From Bacteroidota bacterium (lineage in GTDB: Bacteria; Bacteroidota; Ignavibacteria; Palsa-1295), in assembly GCA_021324735.1 (NCBI GenBank), contig JAJPIO010000007.1, positions 186,001 to 250,000 on the forward strand: a stretch of 64,000 nt of DNA, in the 5' to 3' direction. Below, piece by piece: positions 1 through 9,439 of this stretch. The position numbers and the translations under genes are program-made. How positions within the stretch are numbered: the first letter of the stretch is position 1; every line of letters begins with the position of its first letter. A model generated the notes under the pieces. That model ran no database searches. It was not told where the DNA came from and saw nothing but the letters and a program-made list of their open reading frames with translations.

Positions 1-2
1 TT

Positions 3-683
3 CGAGATATCCAGGCGCAGAAACAACAGGTAGAGCTCGTCGGCCTCTCAACTCACTTTGCAACGAGCGACGAACTCGACCAAACATTTTTCCGAAAACA
101 GCTTTCGAGATTCGAACAGGTATTATCGGAAGCCCGTGGTAGTGGAATTCGCATCCCGATCGCTCACGCAGCCAATAGCGGTGCCATTCTTCAAGCACCC
201 AAAGAATCGTCGTTCGATATGGTGCGGCCCGGCATTATGCTCTATGGCTACGCGCCGAGCTTGGAATTACAGGATAAATTCGGAAGCGACCTTCATCCGC
301 CATTAACGCTTGCCAGTACCGTCGTTTTAAGCAAAAGGGTAAAGCAAGGGGAAGGCGTTAGCTATAATCTTCGATGGTTTGCTGAACGCGACACACGCAT
401 CGTTACGGTACCGATCGGTTATGGCGATGGCTATCCCCGTCTGCTGACGAATCGTGCGAGCGCACTCATACACGGTAAAGAATATCCGGTCGTCGGCACG
501 ATCTGCATGGACCAAGTCATGCTCGATGTTGGCGATGACGATATAAAAATTGGCGACCGGGTAGAATTTATCTGTGCATCGAACAGCGGCGTTAACGCCT
601 GGAGCCTAGCCAAAACGATCGGCACGATCCCCTACGAGATACTCACCGGCATCGCGGCCAGAGTGCCCCGAGTTGCCGTCTGA
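3..683 (+). CDS. alr: Alanine racemase, C-terminal part (5' end outside window)
   Basis: PLP-dependent racemase that makes D-alanine for peptidoglycan. The frame is open from the first bases of the window, so only the C-terminal ~226 residues are visible. They include the end of the TIM barrel (AHAANSGAIL and FDMVRPGIMLYGY) and the C-terminal beta domain. The segment GVSYN carries the expected catalytic tyrosine, and the substrate-loop motif GTICMDQVMLDV is intact. The protein ends at a normal TGA. The family is about 370 residues long, so roughly 140 residues lie upstream. The start is not visible, and the internal ATG at 219 is only the Met of the DMVRPG motif. I am confident of the family. 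Confidence 0.95.
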   Translation, partial: RDIQAQKQQVELVGLSTHFATSDELDQTFFRKQLSRFEQVLSEARGSGIRIPIAHAANSGAILQAPKESSFDMVRPGIMLYGYAPSLELQDKFGSDLHPPLTLASTVVLSKRVKQGEGVSYNLRWFAERDTRIVTVPIGYGDGYPRLLTNRASALIHGKEYPVVGTICMDQVMLDVGDDDIKIGDRVEFICASNSGVNAWSLAKTIGTIPYEILTGIAARVPRVAV

Positions 684-700
684 CCGCGAGCAATTAACGT

Positions 701-1486
701 TTACTGGAGCACCACTTTTCGGACGATCCGCTCGCCCTGCTCCGGTTGTATCATCACAAAGTAACTACCACGGGTAAGAGTGCTCGCATCGATCGAAGAA
801 GATTGGGAAAGATCGATCTGTTTGGTAAGTATTACCCGGCCCGCAGCATCCATCAGTTGTGCGGTGGCTGAACCGCTCATGCCGGTCGCGGAGATCTGAA
901 AAACCCCACGCGCCGGGTTCGGCGAAACCACAACAGAGACAGTATTGGCAGGCTGATCGACGGCAGCCGGCGAAACAACGTTGACCGTATAGACCAGCGT
1001 ATTCCAGTGATCCCCGAGGTCATTCGTACCATTGAGGTTCACCGCATTGCCCGCCACATAAATATGAGCGGTGCCGGCTTTGGTCGGTGCGGTGTACTTG
1101 AAATTCCATACCGCGCTATCTCCCGTAAAGGTACGCGGTCCGTTGTGTGTTAATTCGTTATTGAATGCGAAAAGACCTGTACCGCTCGTCCCGAGCTTGG
1201 CGCCATTGTCGACGGAAATGTCGCATCCTGCCCCCGCCTCGCTCGGGTTAGCAACAGAAAGTCTAAAAATGTAACTTTGCCCAGTGACGATCTGAGTAGC
1301 TGTGGTCGTGAGCGAAATAACCGTGGCCGACGACTTTGAACCATGGCAGCCACCACCGCCACAACCCACTTTGGATTGGCCGATGATACCCGCTGAATTA
1401 GCAGCGACCTCATGAACGGAGTACGTCCCAAGAAGGAGGAGTGGCAGAACGACAAAACTAAACTTCAGAAATCGGCGCACGCGCAT
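701..1486 (-). CDS. Choice-of-anchor V / reeler-like exported protein with T9SS sorting domain
   Basis: Exported 261-residue protein of unknown function. The signal peptide covers about residues 1-29. Directly after it is a cysteine-histidine cluster, C42-GGGG-C47-H48, a CX4CH spacing one would inspect as a variant haem c or metal site. Residues ~55-165 resemble the choice-of-anchor V domain found in Ignavibacteria-type surface proteins, including a THNGPRTFTGDSAVWNF-like core and a GDHWN end. Residues ~185-261 form a typical T9SS type A sorting domain (SPNPARG, then LTRGSYFVMIQ, then a basic C-terminus). It points toward the alanine racemase gene and the two converge. The architecture is clear; haem binding is only a suggestion. 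Confidence 0.8.
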   Translation of the reverse strand: MRVRRFLKFSFVVLPLLLLGTYSVHEVAANSAGIIGQSKVGCGGGGCHGSKSSATVISLTTTATQIVTGQSYIFRLSVANPSEAGAGCDISVDNGAKLGTSGTGLFAFNNELTHNGPRTFTGDSAVWNFKYTAPTKAGTAHIYVAGNAVNLNGTNDLGDHWNTLVYTVNVVSPAAVDQPANTVSVVVSPNPARGVFQISATGMSGSATAQLMDAAGRVILTKQIDLSQSSSIDASTLTRGSYFVMIQPEQGERIVRKVVLQ

Positions 1487-1694
1487 AACTATATCCTATC
1501 GAACATTCAAGATAAACAGTCACAGTAGAAAGAGGCGAACAGAATGCCGGCTACTAACCGGAATACCCACGCTATGTTTCCCTAAGAACTTTTAAACCCA
1601 AAAGGGATGCAAATTGAACTCCAGCGAGCCTTAATTATCACAAAAAATCCCTGGGTAACGTAAAGGACACTGCAAATGCGCGTTAGTTACAGCC

Positions 1695-2102
1695 TTACAC
1701 GAAGGTCAATAATTTTGCAAGTATAATAATACCCAATCCCAGCGGTACTAACGCGGCGGCGGCGGCAAAAAAGATAGAATAGGTCCGCACGAGCTCGATC
1801 TTATTCACTTCCGATAAATGATAGCTTACATGCTGGCTATCGACGTTGACACCTTCAATGATGCCCTGTTGCTTATCATACCAGCCAAAGTCAGCATTAA
1901 AGACAACAAGGGTACCGTTCTTGAGCATGACCCGTGAAATATCAGGAGCCGATGAGGTATGGATCTCACGGACGGGAATGACCGAACGGCATCCCGCTAA
2001 CGCAAGAAAAAGCAAACTAAAGAGACAGGGCAGAAACTGGCGATTCACGTTCTTGCAACACTTAGAATGGATGTGAATGTGCCTATCCTTTACCGGAAAC
2101 AC
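1695..2102 (-). CDS. Small putative lipoprotein
   Basis: 135-codon frame of unknown function. A hydrophobic stretch ending LALAGC looks like a lipobox, so the mature protein would begin at that Cys (about residue 38) and be membrane-anchored. The middle contains a short beta-rich segment (MLKNGTLVVFNADFGWYDKQQGIIEG), and the C-terminus has a second hydrophobic helix of about 25 residues. The N-terminal ~20 residues are basic and unusual for a signal peptide, so a later start near the hydrophobic core is likely. It stands alone, divergent from the beta-helix protein gene at 2193. No family recognised. Confidence 0.5.
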   Translation of the reverse strand: MFPVKDRHIHIHSKCCKNVNRQFLPCLFSLLFLALAGCRSVIPVREIHTSSAPDISRVMLKNGTLVVFNADFGWYDKQQGIIEGVNVDSQHVSYHLSEVNKIELVRTYSIFFAAAAALVPLGLGIIILAKLLTFV

Positions 2103-2192
2103 CGAGCGCTCGGACGATCAGGTGCTCGAACTCCTTTGTGGTATCCTCGAGAGCTGTGATGATTGTTTTTTTCGAATGTTCTCATAGTACCT

Positions 2193-3656
2193 ATGAAACG
2201 AACGCTGCTTTTCATTGCCTTCTTGTTTATTAACGTTCCAGCGATCGCAACAACGTGGAATGTTGGCCATTCACGAACATACAAAGTCCCAAGCCAGGTG
2301 ATGTCTCTGGTTTCCTCCGGAGACACAGTGCTTATCGATAGCGGGCTGTATGTGAAGGATGTCGGCGTATGGCGTGCCAATCATCTCGTTCTTCGCTGCC
2401 CTGTAGGGTACGCTCACCTGGATGCCCAAGGTACGGCCGCCGCACGTAAAGGTATATGGGTGATCGACGGCGACAGCGCCTACGTCGAGGGTATAGAATT
2501 TTCGGGCTGTGCGATCTCGGAAGCGGACGGCGATAACGGCGCAGGCATTCGATTCGAATCACACATGCTCACGTGCAGGCGCTGCTATTTCCATGACAAT
2601 CAGGAGGGCATCCTCACTGGCAATGACACCACAAATGAGATCACGATTGAAGCGTGCGAATTCGATCACAATGGGGTAGAAACAGGTGGCGCGGCAGGAT
2701 TCGAACATAACATTTATGTTGGTCACAGTCGCAGTTGCACGATCAAGTTCTGCTATTTTCATCGTTCGATCATTGGACACGAGATTAAGAGCCGCGCAAA
2801 TCGTAATTATATCATGTATAACTACATCGTCGATGGCCCCGATGGTGATGGAAGCTATTCGATCGACCTGCCGAATGGCGGTTTGGCAAATATTTTAGGC
2901 AACATCATTGAGAAAGGGCCGAAGACAGAGAATTCAACGGTTGTATCATACGGTGAGGAGGGACTGATCAACGATCCAGGGCTAATGAATTCGGGCCATT
3001 TCTTCTTCTTTGGCTCGAATACGGTCGTCACCGATCGAACACCGACAACATTCATGCATGTCGAAACTGGGGGACTGCCGTGGACTGTATTCGTCGTGAA
3101 TAACATTTTTGCAGGAGGTACACACCTTGGTATAGACTCGAGCACCTGGGTTCAGAATAATCAGATAGGCGGCGATACGTCCTATTTCCATTTTCGAAGT
3201 CCGAGACTATACGATTATCACATCACAGCTCCCTTCCCGGGATGTGACAGTCTCTTGGGAATAGGGAACAACTTTGATGAACCAGCTTACTTTTGGCCGG
3301 AATCGGAATACGTCCATCCTCTGGATAGCCTCCCAGTAGTTGACCGGCCTAATTATATTGGCGCATTACGGCCTCTCTTCGAAGCGACCGTAAACATCGG
3401 AACGAAGGGCACAGAACTTAGGAATTATCCTAATCCTTTTTTAAGAGAGACATCGATCGCGTTGCCGGAAGCGACGGGCGATCTTCTTGAACTTACGGTG
3501 TACAATATGTTGGGCGGCGTTGTGTATGACGCGGAGTGCCTCCCGAATGGTCGCTCTCTTCTATTCGATCGCGAAGTGCTCGCTACAGGCATCTATCACT
3601 ATGTTATCACGTCCCACGATCGAATTATTGGTACCGGACAAATGATAGCTCAGTAG
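2193..3656 (+). CDS. Secreted right-handed beta-helix protein with T9SS sorting domain
   Basis: 487-residue exported protein. The ATG at 2193 gives a clean signal peptide (MKRTLLFIAFLFINVPAIA); the ATG 30 bases upstream adds ten residues that fit less well. The body has the repetitive short-strand pattern of a parallel beta-helix of the polysaccharide lyase or pectate-lyase-like type (CPVGYAHLDAQG, YFHDNQEGILTGN, FEHNIYVGHSRSCTIKF, NYIMYNYIVDGPDGDGSY). The C-terminal ~80 residues are a T9SS type A domain (NYPNPF, then LATGIYHYVI). Such proteins usually bind or degrade polysaccharide, but I see no catalytic set that fixes an activity. It is probably followed as a pair by the gene at 3692. Confidence 0.75.
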   Translation: MKRTLLFIAFLFINVPAIATTWNVGHSRTYKVPSQVMSLVSSGDTVLIDSGLYVKDVGVWRANHLVLRCPVGYAHLDAQGTAAARKGIWVIDGDSAYVEGIEFSGCAISEADGDNGAGIRFESHMLTCRRCYFHDNQEGILTGNDTTNEITIEACEFDHNGVETGGAAGFEHNIYVGHSRSCTIKFCYFHRSIIGHEIKSRANRNYIMYNYIVDGPDGDGSYSIDLPNGGLANILGNIIEKGPKTENSTVVSYGEEGLINDPGLMNSGHFFFFGSNTVVTDRTPTTFMHVETGGLPWTVFVVNNIFAGGTHLGIDSSTWVQNNQIGGDTSYFHFRSPRLYDYHITAPFPGCDSLLGIGNNFDEPAYFWPESEYVHPLDSLPVVDRPNYIGALRPLFEATVNIGTKGTELRNYPNPFLRETSIALPEATGDLLELTVYNMLGGVVYDAECLPNGRSLLFDREVLATGIYHYVITSHDRIIGTGQMIAQ

Positions 3657-3691
3657 GCGAACGTCAACTGGTCGAGCATTGTCTTTTATGC

Positions 3692-4531
3692 ATGTTCACT
3701 TGCCGGTCTATCCTCGCGGCCGCATTGGTCCTTTGTGCAAGCGTCTCTGCGCGCGCACAGGAGTCGAGTGACTCCGTCTCCACGGCAGGTGTTGCTGTGG
3801 CATCGCTTATTCCCGCCAGTATGATCGCCGGCATCATTGTCCTAAATCAGCAGGCATTCTGGAAGTATGCCGAGGAAGTCCCCTTCCATATTTCGAACGA
3901 TCCGCCGTACGCGATGCACATCGATAAATTTTCGCACTTCTATGTCTCGGCGGTCGGATCCGATATTATGCATCGGGCCTATGCTGCCGCAGGGCTGAAG
4001 GATGCGTTGTGGCTTGGCGCAGCTCTGTCGCTCGCCGCAGGCACAACAATCGAACTTGAAGATGCGCGTCATGGCAACGATCCTCAATATGGCTTTTCGC
4101 CGGGCGACCTGACTGGCGATATTCTTGGCTCTGCACTTCCGATCTTAAAAGAGTATTGGCCACCGGCTCGCCGCTTCGATGTTAAATTGAGCGTCTGGCC
4201 TTCCGATGCTTATAAAGCGGGAGCCTATAAAACGCTTGCGGATGATTACGAAAGCCAGTATTATTGGTTGTCCTTCGATCTGCATGAGGTCACTCCCTTG
4301 CCAGCGTGGCTCAACATTGCTCTCGGATTCGGATGCGAGAATCTGTATCGCGAAAAATATTCGGTCCCGGCACCGGGAGGGCCACCATACACGGATCTCT
4401 ACTTTGGTCCCGACATCAACCTTCGTGGAATACCAATTGAAGGAAAATTTTGGAAGACACTCACTGATGTTTTAAGCTATGTCCGGATACCTCTGCCGGC
4501 TCTTCAATTTTATCCTCGTGCAAAGGTTTGA
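3692..4531 (+). CDS. DUF2279-like exported protein
   Basis: 279 residues from the ATG at 3692, which gives a good signal peptide ending ARAQ; the longer open frame upstream overlaps the preceding gene and looks non-coding. The segment HIDKFSHFYVSAVGSD followed by the hydrophobic stretch LWLGAALSLAAGTTIELEDA resembles DUF2279 proteins, which are predicted periplasmic or envelope-associated. Further hydrophobic patches (GDLTGDILGSALPIL) are compatible with membrane association. Function unknown. It starts 36 bases after the beta-helix gene on the same strand, so co-transcription is likely. Confidence 0.65.
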   Translation: MFTCRSILAAALVLCASVSARAQESSDSVSTAGVAVASLIPASMIAGIIVLNQQAFWKYAEEVPFHISNDPPYAMHIDKFSHFYVSAVGSDIMHRAYAAAGLKDALWLGAALSLAAGTTIELEDARHGNDPQYGFSPGDLTGDILGSALPILKEYWPPARRFDVKLSVWPSDAYKAGAYKTLADDYESQYYWLSFDLHEVTPLPAWLNIALGFGCENLYREKYSVPAPGGPPYTDLYFGPDINLRGIPIEGKFWKTLTDVLSYVRIPLPALQFYPRAKV

Positions 4532-4772
4532 CTTTTCCGATAGTCACATTAACTCTCTCTCACAGAATCCAAATTCTATGTTATGACACCTTCTCTTATG
4601 CGTTATATCTACACAATTGATGTTGCAACGTGGAATTTTGCGCGCATTGCATAAGTTCATGATAAAACCCAAGGACTTAATAAACATTAATTGCTCATCT
4701 TGTAACTGACAAGGCCTAAAAACCGTCTTAAGTAGCACATACAATAACTACTATTTGGAAAGAGGAATGATA

Positions 4773-5432
4773 ATGGTCCGATCTCGTAATGTTCTAATAG
4801 CAATGCTTGCTCTATTTATTGGTGCCGGCGTTGCCTCCGCTCAAAAATTGGCCGTCGCCTCTGGCGGACCGAAACTCGTCACGCTTAACGATGCGGTCAA
4901 TAAAAATCAGTTTATCTGGATCAGTGAAGCTCCGCTCGAGAATATTAAAGGCTCCAGCGAAGGTGTAAGCGGTTCGCTTACACTCGATCCACAGGACCTT
5001 TCTACGCTTCGTGGTACGGTCACAACGCAGACCTCCACCATGAAGACCGGCAATGCCACACGTGACAACCATTTGCATTCCGCAGAGTGGATGGACGCCT
5101 CGCACTACCCAACGATCTCCTTTACTATTACTTCGGTAGATCAGATCAAGACGAACGCCGGTGGCGCTTCCGGTTTGGCAACGGGTAATTTTACGATGCA
5201 CGGCGTTACGAAGAAGGTCTCTATTCCATTCCAAATGAGCTATATTCCGGAAAGCGCAAAGACCCGCGAACGTGCGCCCGGCGACTTTGTGATGATCAAT
5301 GCCACCTTTAATATATCGCTCAAGGATTTCAATATTGCCGGTACCGATGGCGTCGTCGGCAGTAAGGTCGGCGAGCAGATCAAGATCACGGCACAGCTCT
5401 TCGGAAATGCACTTCCGAAGACCACGATCTAA
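4773..5432 (+). CDS. YceI family periplasmic protein
   Basis: About 219 residues. YceI proteins are lipocalin-like beta barrels that bind polyisoprenoid or other amphiphilic lipids in the periplasm. Hallmarks visible are the IKGSSEGVSGSLTLD start of the barrel, the motif TGNATRDNHLHSAEWMDASHYPTISF (here quoted across two strands of the barrel and central to the family), GNFTMHGVTKKVSIPF, and the C-terminal FNIAGTDGVVGSKVGEQI. A signal peptide ends at ASAQ. I place the start at the ATG at 4773 because AAAGAGG lies about 7 bases upstream; an ATG two codons earlier and a TTG at 4755 are alternatives. A heptamer-phased hairpin follows the stop and may end transcription. Confidence 0.88.
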   Translation: MVRSRNVLIAMLALFIGAGVASAQKLAVASGGPKLVTLNDAVNKNQFIWISEAPLENIKGSSEGVSGSLTLDPQDLSTLRGTVTTQTSTMKTGNATRDNHLHSAEWMDASHYPTISFTITSVDQIKTNAGGASGLATGNFTMHGVTKKVSIPFQMSYIPESAKTRERAPGDFVMINATFNISLKDFNIAGTDGVVGSKVGEQIKITAQLFGNALPKTTI

Positions 5433-5462
5433 AATGTGCTAATTTTGAGATCAGCTTCTGTT

Positions 5463-5497
5463 AAGTCCTAAGTCCTGTTTGCAGCACTTAGGACTTA
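5463..5497. repeat. Heptamer-phased hairpin repeat (copy a)
   Basis: Five consecutive 7-base units beginning AAGTCCT fold back on one another: TAAGTCCTAAGT at the left pairs with ACTTAGGACTTA at the right. It lies between yceI and the next small gene and could act as a terminator. It belongs to the window-wide heptamer repeat family. Confidence 0.8.
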
Positions 5498-5527
5498 TTG
5501 TTTAAGACCATTACAACGCTTTCTAGC

Positions 5528-5788
5528 ATGAAGACCAGGCAACTCATTTCGATCGTTTTGTTCATTCTTGCAGCCGCGCTGCTTCTGTGGTGGTTCTCTG
5601 CCGGTCATCATCCGTGGACCACAACGGAGCAATTAGTGACGAAGACCGATCCCCTGTTCGGAACATCGACGCAAGTGTGGGTGAAGCAGTTCACTCCCGG
5701 GCTGGAAGTGATCGGACCTGTTTCAGCGGTGGCAATCCTCGTTGGCCTTTGGCTACTGCGCCGACCGAAATCGAAGACCGCCCAGTAA
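5528..5788 (+). CDS. Small two-span membrane protein
   Basis: 86 residues from the ATG at 5528; an upstream TTG would add ten residues. Two hydrophobic helices are obvious: residues ~6-24 (LISIVLFILAAALLLWWF) and residues ~60-75 (VIGPVSAVAILVGLWLL), followed by a basic tail (RRPKSKT). The loop between them is polar and about 35 residues long. I do not recognise a family. It is tail-to-tail with the DEAD-box helicase gene. Confidence 0.55.
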   Translation: MKTRQLISIVLFILAAALLLWWFSAGHHPWTTTEQLVTKTDPLFGTSTQVWVKQFTPGLEVIGPVSAVAILVGLWLLRRPKSKTAQ

Positions 5789-5820
5789 TATTAGCGCTTA
5801 GTAACTATAGCGCGTCAGCT

Positions 5821-7185
5821 TTAGCGCCTTGACCAGCCTTTTAGCCGCCGCCGTTCCGCTTGCGACATTTCGATCGGCGGCGGCGGGGCATAGCCCTCCT
5901 CGATCGTCCGCTCGATCTCCGATCCGATCCTTTTTTCGATCTCTCGCATAAGCGGCTCTTCTTCCGGACCTACGAGTGTGATGGCCACACCGGTTCGTTC
6001 GGCTCGTGCCGTACGGCCAACACGGTGCACATAATCATCCGGCGACATTGGCGGCTCATAATTGATGACATGACTGATATCTTCAATGTCCAAGCCACGG
6101 CTGGCAACGTCGGTAGCGACCAGCGTATCGAATTTACCGGTCTTAAAATCGGCGAGCGCCCGAGTGCGCTCACTTTGCGTGAGGTCGGAATGTAACTTGG
6201 TTACGGAGATACCGGCATGGGCCAACACGTGCGCGACGCGGTCCGCATCATGTTTCGTACGAGTAAAGATAAGCGTAGAGCCACGTTCCATTTCGGTAAG
6301 TAACTTCAGCAACAGCTCGGGCTTTTTCAGCCGCATGACCGAATAGACCTTCTGCGTAATACCTTCCGCTGGTTTTCGGCGTCCGCCAACTTCGATCAGC
6401 GTAGGATCGTTGGTTAACCGGCGCGCTAATTCTTCGATATCATGTGAGAGTGTAGCCGAGAACATCAACGTTTGCCGATCGCGAGGAACATGCGCGGTAA
6501 TGCGCTTGATCTGCGGCAAAAAGCCCATATCGAGCATGCGGTCGGCCTCATCGAGTACGAGAAATTCAACAGAGGATACCGAAAGTACTCGCTGTTGCAG
6601 CAGGTCGTTCAAACGGCCGGGAGTTGCGACCAATATATCGCACCCGCGATGGATGTCTCGTTCCTGCTGCTTTTGGCTCACGCCACCAAAGACAACCACG
6701 GCCCGAAGACCGCTACCTTGTGCAAAGCTTACGGTTGCTTCGTGTACTTGCACAGCAAGCTCGCGCGTAGGCGTAAGTACGAGCACGCGCGGACGTTCTT
6801 TCTGCTTAGGCGAAGGAGAGCACAACAGTGAATCGATGAGCGGCAGCATGAACGCTGCAGTTTTGCCGGTCCCGGTTTGCGCTATTCCGATCACATCGTG
6901 TCCCTGAAGGACCAATGGTATCGCTTCTTTCTGAATGGGTGTCGGATTCGTGTAACCGATCGTTGTCACCCGCTCGCAAATTTCCGGGATGAGTCCCAGT
7001 TCGAAAAATGGGAGTGTTTCAAGCTCCTCGATAGAACGAGTAGGAGTCGCCGGCCGATGCTGTACCGGTTCTTCGCTCGGTCGCGAGTCATTGGGTTTTC
7101 CGCGACCGTTCGATTGTCCGCGCGAATGGTTGGGGCGGCCCTTGCCGCCACGATTCGAGTTACGTTTACTGTGCTGCTGCTTCAT
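5821..7185 (-). CDS. rhlE: DEAD-box ATP-dependent RNA helicase (RhlE-like)
   Basis: 454-residue RNA helicase that remodels RNA structure, probably in ribosome assembly or mRNA decay. All core motifs are present in order: Q motif (GYTNPTPIQKEAIP), Walker A AQTGTGKT, PTRELAVQ, TPGR, DEAD, SAT, then the second RecA domain with IFTRTKHDADRV, ATDVASRGLDI and HRVGRTAR. The N-terminal ~45 residues are a low-complexity basic, Arg/Gly/Asn/Ser-rich extension likely to bind RNA. The C-terminal tail is short and ends in basic residues (ERRRLKGWSRR), as in RhlE-type enzymes. The RhlE label within the DEAD family is by resemblance. Confidence 0.93.
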   Translation of the reverse strand: MKQQHSKRNSNRGGKGRPNHSRGQSNGRGKPNDSRPSEEPVQHRPATPTRSIEELETLPFFELGLIPEICERVTTIGYTNPTPIQKEAIPLVLQGHDVIGIAQTGTGKTAAFMLPLIDSLLCSPSPKQKERPRVLVLTPTRELAVQVHEATVSFAQGSGLRAVVVFGGVSQKQQERDIHRGCDILVATPGRLNDLLQQRVLSVSSVEFLVLDEADRMLDMGFLPQIKRITAHVPRDRQTLMFSATLSHDIEELARRLTNDPTLIEVGGRRKPAEGITQKVYSVMRLKKPELLLKLLTEMERGSTLIFTRTKHDADRVAHVLAHAGISVTKLHSDLTQSERTRALADFKTGKFDTLVATDVASRGLDIEDISHVINYEPPMSPDDYVHRVGRTARAERTGVAITLVGPEEEPLMREIEKRIGSEIERTIEEGYAPPPPIEMSQAERRRLKGWSRR

Positions 7186-7270
7186 GGTTCGATGAGAGAT
7201 AGGTGGACGGAGTATTTTATATGCACGCCTTCCCGTTTCATTATTTTAGTGCTAATTAGTTACCTCCTAT

Positions 7271-8815
7271 ATGAAACGTCTCCGTTCCTCGCGGATGCGT
7301 TACACGGTCTTCCTCCGATCTTCCCGTTGTAGCGCCCGTATCGCAATTTATAGCGTTTTTCTTCTAACACTCGCCGGGCCTCTTTCCGCTCAGGCTCCTC
7401 GCACTATCTCGTATCAGGGAATACTGACCGCGAAATCCGGCAGCCCCATCATGGACGGCAATCATGTTATTATGGTCGCACTCTATGCTACGCGAACGGG
7501 GTCCGTCGTCCTTTATTCCAAGCAGGATACCGTTACTACCGCGAACGGCTATTTCAATATGCTGCTCGACTCCATCCCTAACTCCATTGCCTTCGATCGG
7601 GCCATGTATGTAGGCGTTTCGGTCGATGGCAGTTCGGAGATAAAGCCTCGTACTCTTATCACGGGTGCGCCTTATGCGTTAAACGTCCCCGAGCAATTCG
7701 GCACTCTTACAAAGTTAACCTCTACCGATAAGTCCGTAACGATTACGAACGCATCCGGCCCGGTCGTCGATCTTTCGGTCAAAGCACCTACGGTCGTGTG
7801 GTCCAACATAAGTGGCATTCCAGCATCGTTTCCTCCGGGCGGCTCAGCCGGTGGTGATCTAATGGGGAATTACCCAAACCCGGCACTTAGCGCTACAAGT
7901 GTAACTCCAGGTAGCTATACCAATGCGAATATCACCGTCGATGCAAAAGGGCGCATTACGGCCGCCTCGAACGGCATCTCCGGCGGAGGTTCGTTTTCAC
8001 TTCCTTATAGTGGGACACTCTCTTCCGGCACACCAGGCTTTGCGGTAAAAAATTCTGCAACCGTGGACGCGATCGCACTACGTGGTGAAACGGGAGCCAC
8101 CAGTACTTCTGATAACCCGAGCGGCGCTGTGTATGGGATCAATACCGGTACTTCGAGTATCACTCCATGTTATGGTGTCGTTGGCAAGACGGCCTCCTCC
8201 GGTGTGACCGCAGCCGGTGTCTACGGCTATAGTAGTGCTGCAGGAGGAGGTCAAGGCATCAGGGGATATGGATATTATGGTGTCGTCGGTATCTCCCGCA
8301 CCGCAGCTACTTCCGGGGCGGCTGTTTATGGTAACTCCTCCAATAGCTTGGGTGCCTACGCCGGTTATTTCGATGCGGGTTCGAGTTCGGGTACCGGTCT
8401 TTATGTCAATGGTACACAAACGGCAACCGGTACAAAATCCGCAATCGTCCCAATCGGCAACGAGTGGCGTAAGCTTTACTGTGAAGAATCGGCTGAAGTT
8501 TATTTTACCGATTATGGAAGCGGCACGCTGGTAAATGGGCGTGCTCACGTCGATCTCGATCCGCTTTTTGTTCAGGCGGTCACTATAGATGAAGCCCATC
8601 CAATGCGGGTCTTCGTGCAAATGAACGCGGACGTTACGAACGTCTATGTGGTAAAAGGTACCACCGGATTTGATGTTATGGAAGGAAACCATGGAACATC
8701 GAGCGGCCCGTTCGACTACCGAATTGTGGCTCGACGCAAAGGATTTGAGAATACCCGAATGGAACGTGGCGACGGACCAGAAACCATGCGCCCGAAATCC
8801 GAAATTTTACGATAA
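7271..8815 (+). CDS. Exported fibre-like surface protein
   Basis: 514 residues with a signal peptide ending PLSAQ (about residues 1-40). The N-terminal third resembles domains common in FCB-group surface proteins ([20 protein letters not shown], later [14 protein letters not shown]). The middle has the phage-fibre-like motif [20 protein letters not shown] and Gly/Ser-rich repeats with alternating VYGYS/YGVVG units. The last ~130 residues form a conserved module ([21 protein letters not shown], then [21 protein letters not shown]) that I associate with uncultured Ignavibacteria-like genomes. There is no obvious T9SS type A domain. An adhesive or structural surface role is an inference. Confidence 0.65.
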   Translation: MKRLRSSRMRYTVFLRSSRCSARIAIYSVFLLTLAGPLSAQAPRTISYQGILTAKSGSPIMDGNHVIMVALYATRTGSVVLYSKQDTVTTANGYFNMLLDSIPNSIAFDRAMYVGVSVDGSSEIKPRTLITGAPYALNVPEQFGTLTKLTSTDKSVTITNASGPVVDLSVKAPTVVWSNISGIPASFPPGGSAGGDLMGNYPNPALSATSVTPGSYTNANITVDAKGRITAASNGISGGGSFSLPYSGTLSSGTPGFAVKNSATVDAIALRGETGATSTSDNPSGAVYGINTGTSSITPCYGVVGKTASSGVTAAGVYGYSSAAGGGQGIRGYGYYGVVGISRTAATSGAAVYGNSSNSLGAYAGYFDAGSSSGTGLYVNGTQTATGTKSAIVPIGNEWRKLYCEESAEVYFTDYGSGTLVNGRAHVDLDPLFVQAVTIDEAHPMRVFVQMNADVTNVYVVKGTTGFDVMEGNHGTSSGPFDYRIVARRKGFENTRMERGDGPETMRPKSEILR

Positions 8816-8856
8816 CTGTATTATACCTAATTCGATTGTCGGCTTTTTCTTGTCGT

Positions 8857-8864
8857 TATATTTG
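8857..8864 (+). promoter_or_regulatory. Bacteroidota-type -7 promoter element
   Basis: TATATTTG matches the TAnnTTTG -7 consensus of Bacteroidota housekeeping promoters. An ATTG at 8835-8838 lies about 18 bases upstream as a possible -33 element. It would drive the membrane protein and Nudix pair that begins at 8928. Confidence 0.5.
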
Positions 8865-8927
8865 CCGTCAAGCCTTACAGTTCGTGTTTTTCTGTTTTCT
8901 TGTTGTCATTTAACCAAATCCTAACCT

Positions 8928-9431
8928 ATGTGGTATACCTTGTTCGTTATTCTGCATATCATAAGCGTCGGAGTGATCATCGGACTTATTGTCAGTATGA
9001 TCATTGGCACCGCCTTGCGTAAGAAAGTCGCTGGCACGCCTGGTGAGATCGCTGCCATGCGTAATGGCGCAGTCATGGCAGAGCGCATGTCGATAATCGG
9101 CAGCAATGGCATTCTCATCACCGGTATTGTTATGACGCTACTGCAATATTCATTCTTTCCGTTCTCGACGTTCCCGTGGCTTGCGATCAAGCAAACGGTA
9201 TTCGCGATCATTTTGATAATCTCGTTCTCTATGCTGATGCCGAATGGAAAGAGAATTCACAAGAAGGCGGAAGAAGAATTATCCAGTCCGAACGCCGCTC
9301 ACGGAGCCAGCGATGAACTTCGCAAGATGGTGAACCGGCAATATGCTGTTGCAATGTTTGTTGCAGTATTGGTGCTTATTAACATCTCGCTCGGTGAATC
9401 GAAAGCGATGATGTGGGTGACCGGCCAATAA
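8928..9431 (+). CDS. Four-span integral membrane protein (DUF2269-like)
   Basis: 167 residues with four predicted membrane helices: ~3-25, ~55-76, ~82-102 and ~137-155. The start MWYTLFVILHIISVG and the overall layout resemble DUF2269/CopD-like small membrane proteins with a helical bundle and a His near the N-terminus. No functional residues can be assigned with confidence. The stop is 8 bases before the Nudix gene, so the two are very likely one transcription unit starting at the promoter near 8857. Confidence 0.6.
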   Translation: MWYTLFVILHIISVGVIIGLIVSMIIGTALRKKVAGTPGEIAAMRNGAVMAERMSIIGSNGILITGIVMTLLQYSFFPFSTFPWLAIKQTVFAIILIISFSMLMPNGKRIHKKAEEELSSPNAAHGASDELRKMVNRQYAVAMFVAVLVLINISLGESKAMMWVTGQ

Positions 9432-9439
9432 ATTAATGT

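Noticed and set aside
4532..4772. tRNA or small RNA in the gap before yceI
   Set aside because: No cloverleaf, anticodon arm or conserved T-arm sequence could be found; only AT-rich spacer and the ribosome binding site.
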